From NCBI GenBank assembly GCA_014860585.1, contig JACZJL010000109.1:1-50578 (forward strand): a stretch of DNA of 50,578 bases, given 5' to 3'. A program made the translations under genes and the position numbers. The notes beneath the pieces were generated by a model. That model saw nothing but the letters and a program-made list of their open reading frames with translations, ran no database searches and had not been told where the DNA came from. Source of the DNA: Bacteroidales bacterium (GTDB lineage Bacteria > Bacteroidota > Bacteroidia > Bacteroidales > 4484-276). Positions 26,101 to 36,973 of the stretch are shown here, in pieces; positions within the stretch are counted from its first letter, which is position 1; every line of letters begins with the position of its first letter.

Positions 26101-26871
26101 ATGAATAGATACCTCACTGAGATTTCAGCGATCACTTTTCTTATTCTCAAAGGATTGATCCGGACCCGGCGCAGTATCATTTTCTGGGTGATCTTCCCTT
26201 CGTTGATGCTACTGCTTTTTGGGCTGATATACGCCGGAGCAGATAATGCCGCAAAATCATTCGATTACACCGCACCCGGAATACTGATTGGTGCTGCATT
26301 GTTTTTCAGTTGCCTGGGTGGGACTACAGCGCATGTGGTGGCTGAACGCGAGCGAAGGACGCTTCGCAGGCTGCTGCTATCACCGCTGAAGCCTGTTTCC
26401 TATTTTTTGGGAATAGTATCTGCCCAGCTTGTGATTGCTTTCGGCCAGACAATTATTGTATATGGCATCGCTTTTTTGTTTGGGGGCAGGATTTATGGGT
26501 CAATATTTCTTTGCCTGGCAATTATTGTTTTAAGCGTTTTTTCATTTGTGGGGATGGGATTTTTTTTCGGTGCAAGGTTTGCAAAACGGACTGAAGATGT
26601 AAACGGCCCGGTAGCAGCTTTCGGTGTTCCGCTGCTTGTGCTTGGAGGAACCTTTTTCCCAATTTCTATTATGCCGCCTTATTTACTCAAAGTGGCGTAT
26701 CTCAACCCGATCTTTCACATGAACCAGGCGCTTAAAGGGGTTTCTGCTGCAGGTTACGGTGTGGATGATATCTGGACCAATATGTTGTTCCTGATCATAT
26801 TTACGCTGCTAACCCTCCTTTTAGGGGTTCATTCGTACAGGAAATTACTCTCAAAAGAAAAAATGACTTAG
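26101..26871 (+). CDS. ABC-2 type transporter permease
   Basis: The 256-residue membrane protein has six hydrophobic helices. It shows the layout of ABC-2 permeases: a cytoplasmic start, IFWVIFPSLMLLLFGLIYAG, a conserved cytoplasmic coupling region (AERERRTLRRLLLSPLKP), GMGFFFGARF, and PLLVLGGTFFPISIMPPYLL followed by NPIFHMNQALKGV. It should form the channel of an ABC exporter with the ATPase gene that starts one base after its stop. ABC-2 pairs export drugs, lipids or polysaccharides; nothing here identifies the cargo. Confidence 0.9.
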   Translation: MNRYLTEISAITFLILKGLIRTRRSIIFWVIFPSLMLLLFGLIYAGADNAAKSFDYTAPGILIGAALFFSCLGGTTAHVVAERERRTLRRLLLSPLKPVSYFLGIVSAQLVIAFGQTIIVYGIAFLFGGRIYGSIFLCLAIIVLSVFSFVGMGFFFGARFAKRTEDVNGPVAAFGVPLLVLGGTFFPISIMPPYLLKVAYLNPIFHMNQALKGVSAAGYGVDDIWTNMLFLIIFTLLTLLLGVHSYRKLLSKEKMT

Positions 26872-26872
26872 T

Positions 26873-27790
26873 ATGTTAGCAGTTGAAAATCTCAGGAAGT
26901 CATTTGACAGCAAAATTGTCCTTGATGGATTAAATTTCACCATTGAAAAAGGTGAACTGTATGGACTTCTCGGTCCGAACGGCGCAGGAAAAACCACCGC
27001 CATCAATATACTTTGCGGTTTATTGAAGGCTGATGAAGGAATGATCAGGATAGCAGGTAAGCCTCCTTCGGAACTGACGAAAAGTTTGCTGGGAGTAGTC
27101 CCCCAGGAAATTTCAGTTTACAAGGATTTGACCTGTAAAGAAAACCTGGTTTTTTTCTCCAGGATCTATGGTCTATCCCGGTACGATGGAATTGCGAAGG
27201 CAGAGGAACTGATTGACCTTTTTCGCCTCGAAGAGTATGCAAACACCGAGGTTCACAAACTCAGCGGAGGCTGGCAGCGCAGGGTTAACATTGCCGTTGC
27301 ACTGGTCCATTCACCAACCATTCTGTTTCTTGATGAACCCACTGCTGGACTTGACATCGAAGCCCGTTTCGAATTGTGGAAACTGATGGATCACCTTAAA
27401 AGTAAGGAATTAGCCATTCTGCTTACTACACATATTCTTGATGAGGCTCAGAAACTCTGTTCCCGAATTGGAATTATTCAGGAGGGAAAGATCGTTGCTG
27501 AAGGCTCGCTTGATGAATTGCGAAAAATTGTTCCCGCAGTCCAGCTTGCCTTTGTCAGAACTGAAAATGAAAACCTTCTCCGTAAAAAAGCAACCTCGTT
27601 TGGATGGGAAATTCGCGAATATGCAGGCAAATTGACATTATGTTTACCCGAAATTTATCAATTGAACGAAATCGTCAGTAAACTGGCTGATGTTCCCATC
27701 TCAGCCATCAGCCTCCACGAGGTCGGCCTTGAGCAGGCTTATCTCGAAATTACAAAGCAAAACCTTCCTGAAAACATAAAACAAGGGTAG
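26873..27790 (+). CDS. ABC transporter ATP-binding protein
   Basis: The 305-residue cytoplasmic ATPase energises the adjacent ABC-2 permease. Walker A is GPNGAGKTT (about residues 34-42), the Q-loop is GVVPQE, the signature is LSGGWQRR (about 130), Walker B is ILFLDEPTAGLD (about 150-161), and the switch His is in LLTTHILDEAQ. The signature has Trp where Gln is usual (LSGGQ). The C-terminal 80 residues form a small regulatory domain of the DrrA/CcmA type. It forms a two-gene unit with the permease; the export cargo is unknown. Confidence 0.94.
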   Translation: MLAVENLRKSFDSKIVLDGLNFTIEKGELYGLLGPNGAGKTTAINILCGLLKADEGMIRIAGKPPSELTKSLLGVVPQEISVYKDLTCKENLVFFSRIYGLSRYDGIAKAEELIDLFRLEEYANTEVHKLSGGWQRRVNIAVALVHSPTILFLDEPTAGLDIEARFELWKLMDHLKSKELAILLTTHILDEAQKLCSRIGIIQEGKIVAEGSLDELRKIVPAVQLAFVRTENENLLRKKATSFGWEIREYAGKLTLCLPEIYQLNEIVSKLADVPISAISLHEVGLEQAYLEITKQNLPENIKQG

Positions 27791-27820
27791 TCCACACCCG
27801 GCAGCATTTTTTTTTATCGT

Positions 27821-27853
27821 TTTGATTTTCTGCAATTAATTTATTTACATTTG
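27821..27853 (+). promoter_or_regulatory. Putative promoter of the GAPDH gene (TTTG-N21-TACATTTG)
   Basis: TTTG at 27821-27824 and TACATTTG at 27846-27853 are separated by 21 bases, close to the Bacteroidota -33/-7 arrangement. The ATG at 27935 lies about 80 bases downstream. An upstream in-frame ATG at 27851 falls within the -7 box and therefore cannot be the start. Confidence 0.6.
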
Positions 27854-27934
27854 CCTTGCCTTAACCGGCCGAATGTTCTTAATCTGTTAATAGAATCTAA
27901 GTTAATCAATTTCAATAAATTAAACAAAGAAGTT

Positions 27935-29380
27935 ATGGATAGTTTTGACAAATCATTAAAGTCGTGGATTGATGATGAGAAAGCTGCAGCAGAATTTATC
28001 AATGTACTCGGGAAATTATGGTTCGAAAAATCAATTGAATTAATTTGTTTGCGTAGCCAACTCATTGACCGGGGTCCGGGAAAAATTCTGAACAAACATG
28101 TACGTGCCGAGACTATTTTAAAAAAACCGGTTCGGATTCAGGATTCGCTTGTAATTGCCAAAGCTATTCTTGCTGAAGATGTTGCGCCGGCCAGAATTGA
28201 TATCGGCAGATTAAACTCAGAGTGGACTGATGAAAAAGACAATTACAGTAATGCCAATGAGTTTGTTGTTGACAAGCTGAAAGAATTTATTGGCGCTCCG
28301 CCACGTAGTACACGCACCCAAGATGTTGTCCTTTATGGATTTGGCCGTATCGGACGTTTGCTTGCACGGGAGTTGATCAAAACGGCCGGCAACGGATCCC
28401 AACTTAGATTAAGAGCGATTGTTACCCGCAGTAATACCCCCGAGGATCTTAAAAAAAGGATTTCGTTGTTCAGGAAAGATTCTGTGCATGGGGCTTTCAA
28501 TGGTGTTGCCAACGAAGACATCGAAAACAGCTGCTTTCACATCAATGGACATATCGTCCATATGATTTCGGCTAATTCCCCCGAAGATGTTGATTACACT
28601 GCTTATGGGATTAAAGATGCACTGGTTATTGACAATACCGGTGTTTGGCGCGATCGCGACGGATTGGGAAGACACCTTAAGTCAAAGGGAGTCAGTAAGG
28701 TGCTTCTCACGGCGCCTGGAAAAGGAGACATTCCAAACGTGGTTTATGGTGTGAATCAGCAAACGCTTAATCTCAAAGATGAAACCATCTTCTCGGCTGC
28801 ATCCTGCACCACCAACGCCATTGTTCCGGGTTTACAGGTGATTTTGGACAGTTTGGGTATCATCAAGGGACATATAGAAACCATCCATTCCTACACCAAC
28901 GATCAGAATCTGCTCGATAATTACCATAAAAAATCGCGCCGCGGACGTTCGGCGCCGGTCAACATGGTGATCACCGAAACCGGTTCAGGCTCCGCTGCTT
29001 CCAAAGCCATCCCGGCCCTGAAAGGTAAGCTGACCTCTAACGCCGTCAGGGTTCCCACACCTGATGTTTCGCTGGCTATTCTTACCCTTGAAGTAGAAAA
29101 ACCAACTACTGTGGACGAGGTAAATGACCTCTTTTTACAGGCTGCACTCAAAGGCAAACTGATCGAGCAGATCAGGTACAGCAACTCTACCGAGTTTGTT
29201 TCATCAGATGGCATCGGGGATTCATGTGCATGTATTTATGATATGCCGGCTACCAAAATTTCGGAAGATGGCAAAACTGTAATCGTTTACCTATGGTACG
29301 ACAACGAGTTCGGTTACACCTGCCAGGTCATCAGGCTTGCCAAGCACATCGGCCAGGTAAAGAGTTATCGCTATTATTAA
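27935..29380 (+). CDS. Glyceraldehyde-3-phosphate dehydrogenase, long form
   Basis: The 481-residue enzyme converts glyceraldehyde 3-phosphate, NAD(P)+ and phosphate to 1,3-bisphosphoglycerate. The GAPDH core begins about residue 130: VVLYGFGRIGRLLAREL (NAD-binding, Gly at about 135), then KVLLTAPGKGDIPNVVYGVN, and the catalytic Cys 291 in SAASCTTNAI. HSYTNDQNLLDNYHKKSRRG, PVNMVITETGSGSA and WYDNEFGYTCQVIRL close the core. An extra 130 residues at the N-terminus (MDSFDKSLKSWIDDEKAAAE and on) are largely helical and belong to a long GAPDH type seen in Bacteroidota and some other bacteria. The start at 27935 fits the promoter. The extension could govern oligomer form or regulation. Confidence 0.93.
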   Translation: MDSFDKSLKSWIDDEKAAAEFINVLGKLWFEKSIELICLRSQLIDRGPGKILNKHVRAETILKKPVRIQDSLVIAKAILAEDVAPARIDIGRLNSEWTDEKDNYSNANEFVVDKLKEFIGAPPRSTRTQDVVLYGFGRIGRLLARELIKTAGNGSQLRLRAIVTRSNTPEDLKKRISLFRKDSVHGAFNGVANEDIENSCFHINGHIVHMISANSPEDVDYTAYGIKDALVIDNTGVWRDRDGLGRHLKSKGVSKVLLTAPGKGDIPNVVYGVNQQTLNLKDETIFSAASCTTNAIVPGLQVILDSLGIIKGHIETIHSYTNDQNLLDNYHKKSRRGRSAPVNMVITETGSGSAASKAIPALKGKLTSNAVRVPTPDVSLAILTLEVEKPTTVDEVNDLFLQAALKGKLIEQIRYSNSTEFVSSDGIGDSCACIYDMPATKISEDGKTVIVYLWYDNEFGYTCQVIRLAKHIGQVKSYRYY

Positions 29381-31801
<2,421 letters not shown>

Positions 31802-31827
31802 TCGCTTTTAGTTTATGATTTCTGATT

Positions 31828-34368
31828 TTATAGATTAGGAAAAGTAAATTGTACTGATTCTGTGACTTTTAAATAATAGGCTTTTCCCGGAGTAAGCCAC
31901 TGTAAAGTCTGGATTTGCTGATCAGGCCAGAATATGCCAAAACCGGCAACTTCCTGAATCATAATTAATCTTCGTCCTAAAACAGATTGCATACTGGCGC
32001 TGCTAACAGGCGTTTCGGACAGCACCGGGATAAGGTTCCAGCCCTCTGTCAGCGAAATGGTTTTATTCTGAACCGGGGAACCAACAATATTTAACTGGTT
32101 TGCCTCGCTGAGTTTGATCAGATAGCCCCTGCGGGCGTTCCAGGTTTCGAGGGTGTTGATGTTGAGCGCCGGATGATAAATTCCGTCATCACCTTTAATT
32201 AAAATAAGGTCCTGAGTGATAGGTGCTGTAAGGATTTCAATCTCCGGATTTATGGGATGAACATTCGATGAAATGCCGGCCCAGCCTGCATTTAAACTGA
32301 TCTGTTGTTCCAAAATACATGAAATCAATGCTTTCCATCCGGAAGCTGTTGCTGACACATCTGATTTGAACTGAAAAGTCAATTTCCCTGATGGATTTGT
32401 TGCCATGATGGTTCCGGGCGAATTTGTCCCGCAGTAAGTTCCGATCAAAGGGGCGCTGGTGTTTGCACCGTCAAATATTTTCAGCCAGTCGTAACTGCAG
32501 GTGGAGTGCGGTTCAAGTGAAAATTCGAGAAAATCTGCTTTCACCATTGCCCCGGTGGTTTCTGGCGAAAAAGTCAATGTCAGGTTTGAGTTGTTGGGAT
32601 AATTTCCGGATGCCCCGCCGGAATCGTAAAACAAACCATTGCAGGTAGTTATTGTTGAATTGCTCATCAGATAAACCGGGCTAACCCGGATAAAATCCTC
32701 AAAAATCTTAGTCGCTGTTTCTCCGTCGCTGTTGGTAATGGTGAGTGTCACATCAAAACTTCCCGCAGCATTATATTGAATTCCACCCGGATTTCGCTGT
32801 GAGGATGAAGCAGGCTGTCCTCCCTGGAATGACCATTGCCACGAAACCGGCCTGCCAAATGATTCATCGTTAAAATCAACTGCAGAGCCGGTAATTACAT
32901 GATTCTCAGAAGCACTTATTTGGGGGTCTAACTCACCGGCATCCAGTTGAACATTCAGTGTTGTTTTATTATAACGATTTACATTAACAGCTGTAACCGT
33001 CACGGGTAAGTAGCCGGGCGCCGTAAACGTCAGGTTATAGGTACCGGCTTCCAGCAACCTTTGGTAAAATCCGTGCTCGTTTTCTGAATAAATATGCGAA
33101 TTATCAAGGTCGTGTCCTTCAATGGAAATTTTTGCAACAATCGGATCTCCGGTTTCGATATCGGTAACTGTGCCTGCAACACCATACGTAACTTGTTTGA
33201 TGTAATTCAACAGCGACCGGTAATTCCAGTCCCAATGGACTGGCAACTGAGTTGGGGGGAGTTTTTTGGTTTTTGATATTTCCATGGTCAATTCCCGGCA
33301 ATTATGGAAATAATTCATGTAGTCCTGCCTCCCGCCTGAAATGGTGTACCAGGCATAGCCGTTGGTGATCCCGTTATTAAATCCATCCAAATAGGTTGAA
33401 GGAGAATAGATGTGCACTGTGTCCACATACTCGCGACAAACATAAATCCACCAGTTGTTGTCGGCTGCCAGCCGCGACCAGGTGTCCCAGGGATAATTCA
33501 ACACCTCCTCTCCACCATGTGTGTTTCCGGACATTACGAAGTTGTTGTCTTCAGCCAGTTGCATAAAGGCGATGGTTTCCGGTTGCCAGGCTTTACCATC
33601 CGGGTGGGGGCCATCTTCCGGATCAGGATAATTCCGGTTCAGGTCAACATTATTGGCATTGTATCGCACAGCCGCGTTCACAGTGCTGTTGCCGCCTTTG
33701 TAAGTCCCGTCAGGGTTTGAAAGTGGATTGATCCAGATTTCCACATTGTCAAGCAAGTAGGTTACTTTTGGATCAGCGCCGTAATTGGTGAGCAGGTAAT
33801 CAATCAGGCGCAGAAAAAGTACATACCCGGTCAATTCGTCACCGTGGATGGTTCCGGTGTAAAGAAACTGTGGTTCGGGTTCACGAACGGAGACATTTGT
33901 CGAAATTTTTGCCATCATCAGTTGCCTGCCCTGCACCGATGTTCCGATGCTGAACACCTGGCATAACGACGGATATTGGGTGGCAAACTGGTTCATCATG
34001 CTGATGTAGCCTTCATAAGTCGGGTAAAAATCCCAACTGGTAATTTGCCTGACATCTACCTCATCAAGCATAGTGAATATCGCTTCATCGGCAGGCTCTT
34101 CAAATACACGATAGGGAAGGTTAAATGTGAGAAATTGTGCAAACTCTTCTGCATTAGCATAGGCTACAACCTGATTGCCGTTCACGTTATCGATGGAAAC
34201 AATTCCCGAGATTTTATTGAGCAGGTCGCGGTCATCAACTTCGAAAGTAAAATAAATTCCGGGAGTTTGAATAAAATCGATACCGGTGTTTTGCAGGATT
34301 GACCCTTTTTCCTGGCTGAATGCAGGAATGAAGGCTGTAATTGATAAAATGATAATTAGAATTCTCAT
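31828..34368 (-). CDS. Secreted M14 zinc carboxypeptidase with PKD, CUB and a two-repeat C-terminal module
   Basis: The 846-residue exopeptidase starts with a signal peptide (MRILIIILSITAFIPAFS). The M14 domain spans about residues 130-390: zinc ligands His 175 and Glu 178 in IHGDELTGY, NPDGTYKGGN, the third-ligand region GNTHGGEEV, and the catalytic Glu in ELTMEIS. A carboxypeptidase regulatory-like domain (GVAGTVTDIETGDPIVAKIS), a PKD domain (WQWSFQGG, then YNAAGSFDVTLTI) and a CUB domain (WLKIFDGANTSAPLIGTYCG) follow. The last 165 residues are two similar halves (LNAGWAGISS, then LTEGWNLIPVLS) and match the end of the 14-heme cytochrome encoded in this window. It should trim C-terminal residues from peptides outside the cell. 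It starts 10 bases after the patatin gene. Confidence 0.92.
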   Translation of the reverse strand: MRILIIILSITAFIPAFSQEKGSILQNTGIDFIQTPGIYFTFEVDDRDLLNKISGIVSIDNVNGNQVVAYANAEEFAQFLTFNLPYRVFEEPADEAIFTMLDEVDVRQITSWDFYPTYEGYISMMNQFATQYPSLCQVFSIGTSVQGRQLMMAKISTNVSVREPEPQFLYTGTIHGDELTGYVLFLRLIDYLLTNYGADPKVTYLLDNVEIWINPLSNPDGTYKGGNSTVNAAVRYNANNVDLNRNYPDPEDGPHPDGKAWQPETIAFMQLAEDNNFVMSGNTHGGEEVLNYPWDTWSRLAADNNWWIYVCREYVDTVHIYSPSTYLDGFNNGITNGYAWYTISGGRQDYMNYFHNCRELTMEISKTKKLPPTQLPVHWDWNYRSLLNYIKQVTYGVAGTVTDIETGDPIVAKISIEGHDLDNSHIYSENEHGFYQRLLEAGTYNLTFTAPGYLPVTVTAVNVNRYNKTTLNVQLDAGELDPQISASENHVITGSAVDFNDESFGRPVSWQWSFQGGQPASSSQRNPGGIQYNAAGSFDVTLTITNSDGETATKIFEDFIRVSPVYLMSNSTITTCNGLFYDSGGASGNYPNNSNLTLTFSPETTGAMVKADFLEFSLEPHSTCSYDWLKIFDGANTSAPLIGTYCGTNSPGTIMATNPSGKLTFQFKSDVSATASGWKALISCILEQQISLNAGWAGISSNVHPINPEIEILTAPITQDLILIKGDDGIYHPALNINTLETWNARRGYLIKLSEANQLNIVGSPVQNKTISLTEGWNLIPVLSETPVSSASMQSVLGRRLIMIQEVAGFGIFWPDQQIQTLQWLTPGKAYYLKVTESVQFTFPNL

Positions 34369-34378
34369 TATCTGGTAG

Positions 34379-36679
34379 TTATTCGAGTGCGCGTTTATTA
34401 AAGATCAGGTACCCAATATTAAATGCAAAGAAAAACTTATCTTCAGGATTATCAAAATAATTCACCGAAAATGAAATCGGACAAAGAAATGTATTGTAAA
34501 CAAGCGCGACTGAACCTGCATAGTACCTGTTTGCATATTCCTCCCCAAATACAGGTGTGTGATCTTGATTTTTAAGAATTTGCTGATAAGGCTGAAAAAG
34601 GTAGTTTTCGAACCTGAAGTCAAAATTTTTGGAAAGCTGAACAACAGCTTTAATGCCTGCAACGCCGTAATTGTAAGCCCTGTAATTGGTCAGAAAAATA
34701 GTTTTGCTTTCGGGAATATGCATGAATGCAGGCGCAGCAAGAAGACTTGAAGTATAGTTCGTGAAAAAATCCTGGTTGGAGAGCATCGCTTCACCATAAA
34801 AACCGAACCTGAACGGCCCTAACCGTTTAAAATAATTATCCCATACCATCCGGATCCTGAACCAGCTGTGGTATTGATCATTGTCCGGTATTTCGTTGGA
34901 CAACGATCCGCTTTCGAATTGCTCCTTCCCGGAAATCAGATGCATTTCCAATGAAAAGTTCGATCCTGCATTGGCATACTGCTTCCGGTTGAGCGTGTTA
35001 TGTTCCCACCTGATGCAGGCTTTAGTGAAATTAAACTTGGTAACATCGGCTGTATCTTCCCTGGTGAACAGATTGGACTGATAGTAAATATCTTCTGTCT
35101 GGCCAAAAGCAAAACCGGCATCAATCTTTGCTTTTGTGGAGGTGGGGACTCCCCCGGATATTCTTATATATTTTTCATTTTGAATAAGATAGGAGGGAGT
35201 GATGTCTTCGATAAAATGGATTGTGCTTGTAAAGTAATCAAAATGATTGTAAACGACTCGCGTACTGAAATAAAAAGGAGTTCGTGAGGGAAGTTCCAGT
35301 TTTGCTCCAAGCAGAACTGATGAATAGAATCGCCCGAAATAGACGTTTGCAGCTACATTCAAACCTTGTGTGAAAAGGTATTTGTAGTTCATTTCCACGA
35401 ATCCGAGGTTGGCCACACGGGTGGATAAATTTCCCCCGAATTTTACATTGAACCGGTCCGACTTGCTTAGGTTAAGATCGAGATAGTACTTCTGCTTGTT
35501 TTCCTTTAAAGTCAGCGAAGGCATGCCGACATTAAAAAAGCCGTCAGCAGCTATCCGATAGTATCCCACCTTGACATCCTTGAGGGTAACTGTTTGTAGC
35601 TTATGAAACAACAACCTGTTCAGATAAGCCGCTTCATACTTGTTCAAATCAGCAGTGTTCAGGCTATCGATAAAATAAGGAAGCATGCGGGTAGTAAATG
35701 CTTTCCTTCCCTGTTGCACTTCTTCCGCAGTTCTGTATTGTGTGATCATCTCTCTGATATTTGACATCTGACGGTTGGTTTCCACATAACCACTGTCTAT
35801 CAGTTGTGCAGCCATTGAAAAGTCGGTGAGGTTTGGCTTAACCAGGTTGGGCTTGATGATAATACCGTTTTCGACTGATAAATTGAAGTCGGCATCAGTC
35901 ATCAGCATTTTTTGCACCTGGCTGATGATGTCATCGGGGTCGGGGCTTGGATAATTGCGTGATACCTGACTTCCGATGATCAGATCTGGTTTAAAAGCTT
36001 CGATGGCAACGTCCTGAGGGAAATTATTATACATGCCACCGTCGAAGAGCAACCGCCCTTCAATGCGAATTGGTTTAAAAACAAACGGGAAAGTCAGTGA
36101 AGCCCTTACGGCATTCCCAAGGTCGCCACGACTGAGAATCACAGGCACGCTTTCGTCAATGTCGGAGGCAACGCACCTGAATGGAATAAACAAACTGTCG
36201 AAATCATTGCCTGCTGCTGCATTGGCGGCAGCAAAGAGCTCCATGATTGCGAAATCCATTTCCTCAGATGATACAAGGCTTGAAGGGAGAATTCGTGAGA
36301 TTCGCTTTGAGAAGTCAAAATCCAGATTGATCCAGGATGCATCCGGCTCACTCTCACGAAAAAAATTAGTGAATTTCGGATTGGGCTCTCCGGTTGACCA
36401 CCTTTTCATTTCGGCGGATGTAAGAAATACTTCAATTTCAGCAGGGGAATACCCAGCCGCATAGAGCCCCCCAACAAATGCACCGATTGAAGAACCGGCA
36501 ATATAATCAATGGGGATGTTGTTTTCTTCCAATGCTTTTAGCACACCAACATGCGCTGCACCACGCGAGCCCCCACCGCTGAGGACTACAGCAACTTTTT
36601 GAGCTGAAGCCTCCTGGCTTATCCACAAGAACAGCAAGAGGATGACTATTTTGGAAATTATCGAAAACCGCGGGTACAT
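34379..36679 (-). CDS. Patatin-like phospholipase fused to an outer-membrane barrel
   Basis: The 766-residue protein has a signal peptide (IVILLLFLWISQEASA). The patatin domain is at the N-terminus: oxyanion loop SGGGSRGAAHVG (about 34-45), nucleophile Ser 64 in AGSSIGAF, and the dyad Asp in LLFDGGMYNNFPQD (about 212). Residues from about 330 on read as a POTRA-like unit (LQTVTLKDVKVGYYRI), then an outer-membrane beta-barrel with aromatic strand ends, closing at the C-terminus. This is the PlpD/type Vd-like architecture in which a barrel anchors or exports a lipase. It should hydrolyse phospholipids or other acyl esters. It heads the operon with the M14 peptidase and a small membrane protein. 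Patatin-BamA fusions are common in Bacteroidota. Confidence 0.93.
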   Translation of the reverse strand: MYPRFSIISKIVILLLFLWISQEASAQKVAVVLSGGGSRGAAHVGVLKALEENNIPIDYIAGSSIGAFVGGLYAAGYSPAEIEVFLTSAEMKRWSTGEPNPKFTNFFRESEPDASWINLDFDFSKRISRILPSSLVSSEEMDFAIMELFAAANAAAGNDFDSLFIPFRCVASDIDESVPVILSRGDLGNAVRASLTFPFVFKPIRIEGRLLFDGGMYNNFPQDVAIEAFKPDLIIGSQVSRNYPSPDPDDIISQVQKMLMTDADFNLSVENGIIIKPNLVKPNLTDFSMAAQLIDSGYVETNRQMSNIREMITQYRTAEEVQQGRKAFTTRMLPYFIDSLNTADLNKYEAAYLNRLLFHKLQTVTLKDVKVGYYRIAADGFFNVGMPSLTLKENKQKYYLDLNLSKSDRFNVKFGGNLSTRVANLGFVEMNYKYLFTQGLNVAANVYFGRFYSSVLLGAKLELPSRTPFYFSTRVVYNHFDYFTSTIHFIEDITPSYLIQNEKYIRISGGVPTSTKAKIDAGFAFGQTEDIYYQSNLFTREDTADVTKFNFTKACIRWEHNTLNRKQYANAGSNFSLEMHLISGKEQFESGSLSNEIPDNDQYHSWFRIRMVWDNYFKRLGPFRFGFYGEAMLSNQDFFTNYTSSLLAAPAFMHIPESKTIFLTNYRAYNYGVAGIKAVVQLSKNFDFRFENYLFQPYQQILKNQDHTPVFGEEYANRYYAGSVALVYNTFLCPISFSVNYFDNPEDKFFFAFNIGYLIFNKRALE

Positions 36680-36742
36680 TGTATGTAGGTTAATGGCTTC
36701 AAAACAGAAAATAAAAGTAGATATTTTTTTCTCATACCAAAA

Positions 36743-36924
36743 AAAAGAGGCTGTCTTAAAAGTATTTCGTTTGGATTTTCAACGTTTTTTAACCCTTGAT
36801 CCCTAAAGGGAGAACGTTGAAAATCAGGCTCCCTTTTCCCATTGGGATCCCTACGGGAAGGGACGGGGTATTCCTGATTTTCAACGATTCGGGTTAAATA
36901 CAGACTTTTGAGACAGCCTCTTTT
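36743..36924. repeat. 182-bp MITE-like element with near-perfect terminal inverted repeats and nested palindromes
   Basis: The ends AAAAGAGGCTGTCT and AGACAGCCTCTTTT are a perfect 14-base inverted pair that extends, with one mismatch, through AAAAGT/ACTTTT. Inside, GATTTTCAACGTT (36774-36786) pairs with AACGTTGAAAATC (36813-36825), and CGTTGAAAATCAGG (36815-36828) pairs with CCTGATTTTCAACG (36873-36886). TTAACCC/GGGTTAA and a CCCTTTTCCC/GGGAAGGG pair add to it. No coding frame is supported. GAGGCTGTCT-type ends resemble those of some insertion sequences, so I read it as a non-autonomous mobile element. No clear target duplication was seen. Confidence 0.65.
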
Positions 36925-36973
36925 CAGTTGATGTTTTGAGTTCATGTATCATCAGCCAGCAAGAAAGTATGGA

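Noticed and set aside
36658-36945. 95-codon minus-strand frame across the nested-palindrome element
   Set aside because: It runs through inverted repeats and shows no coding character.
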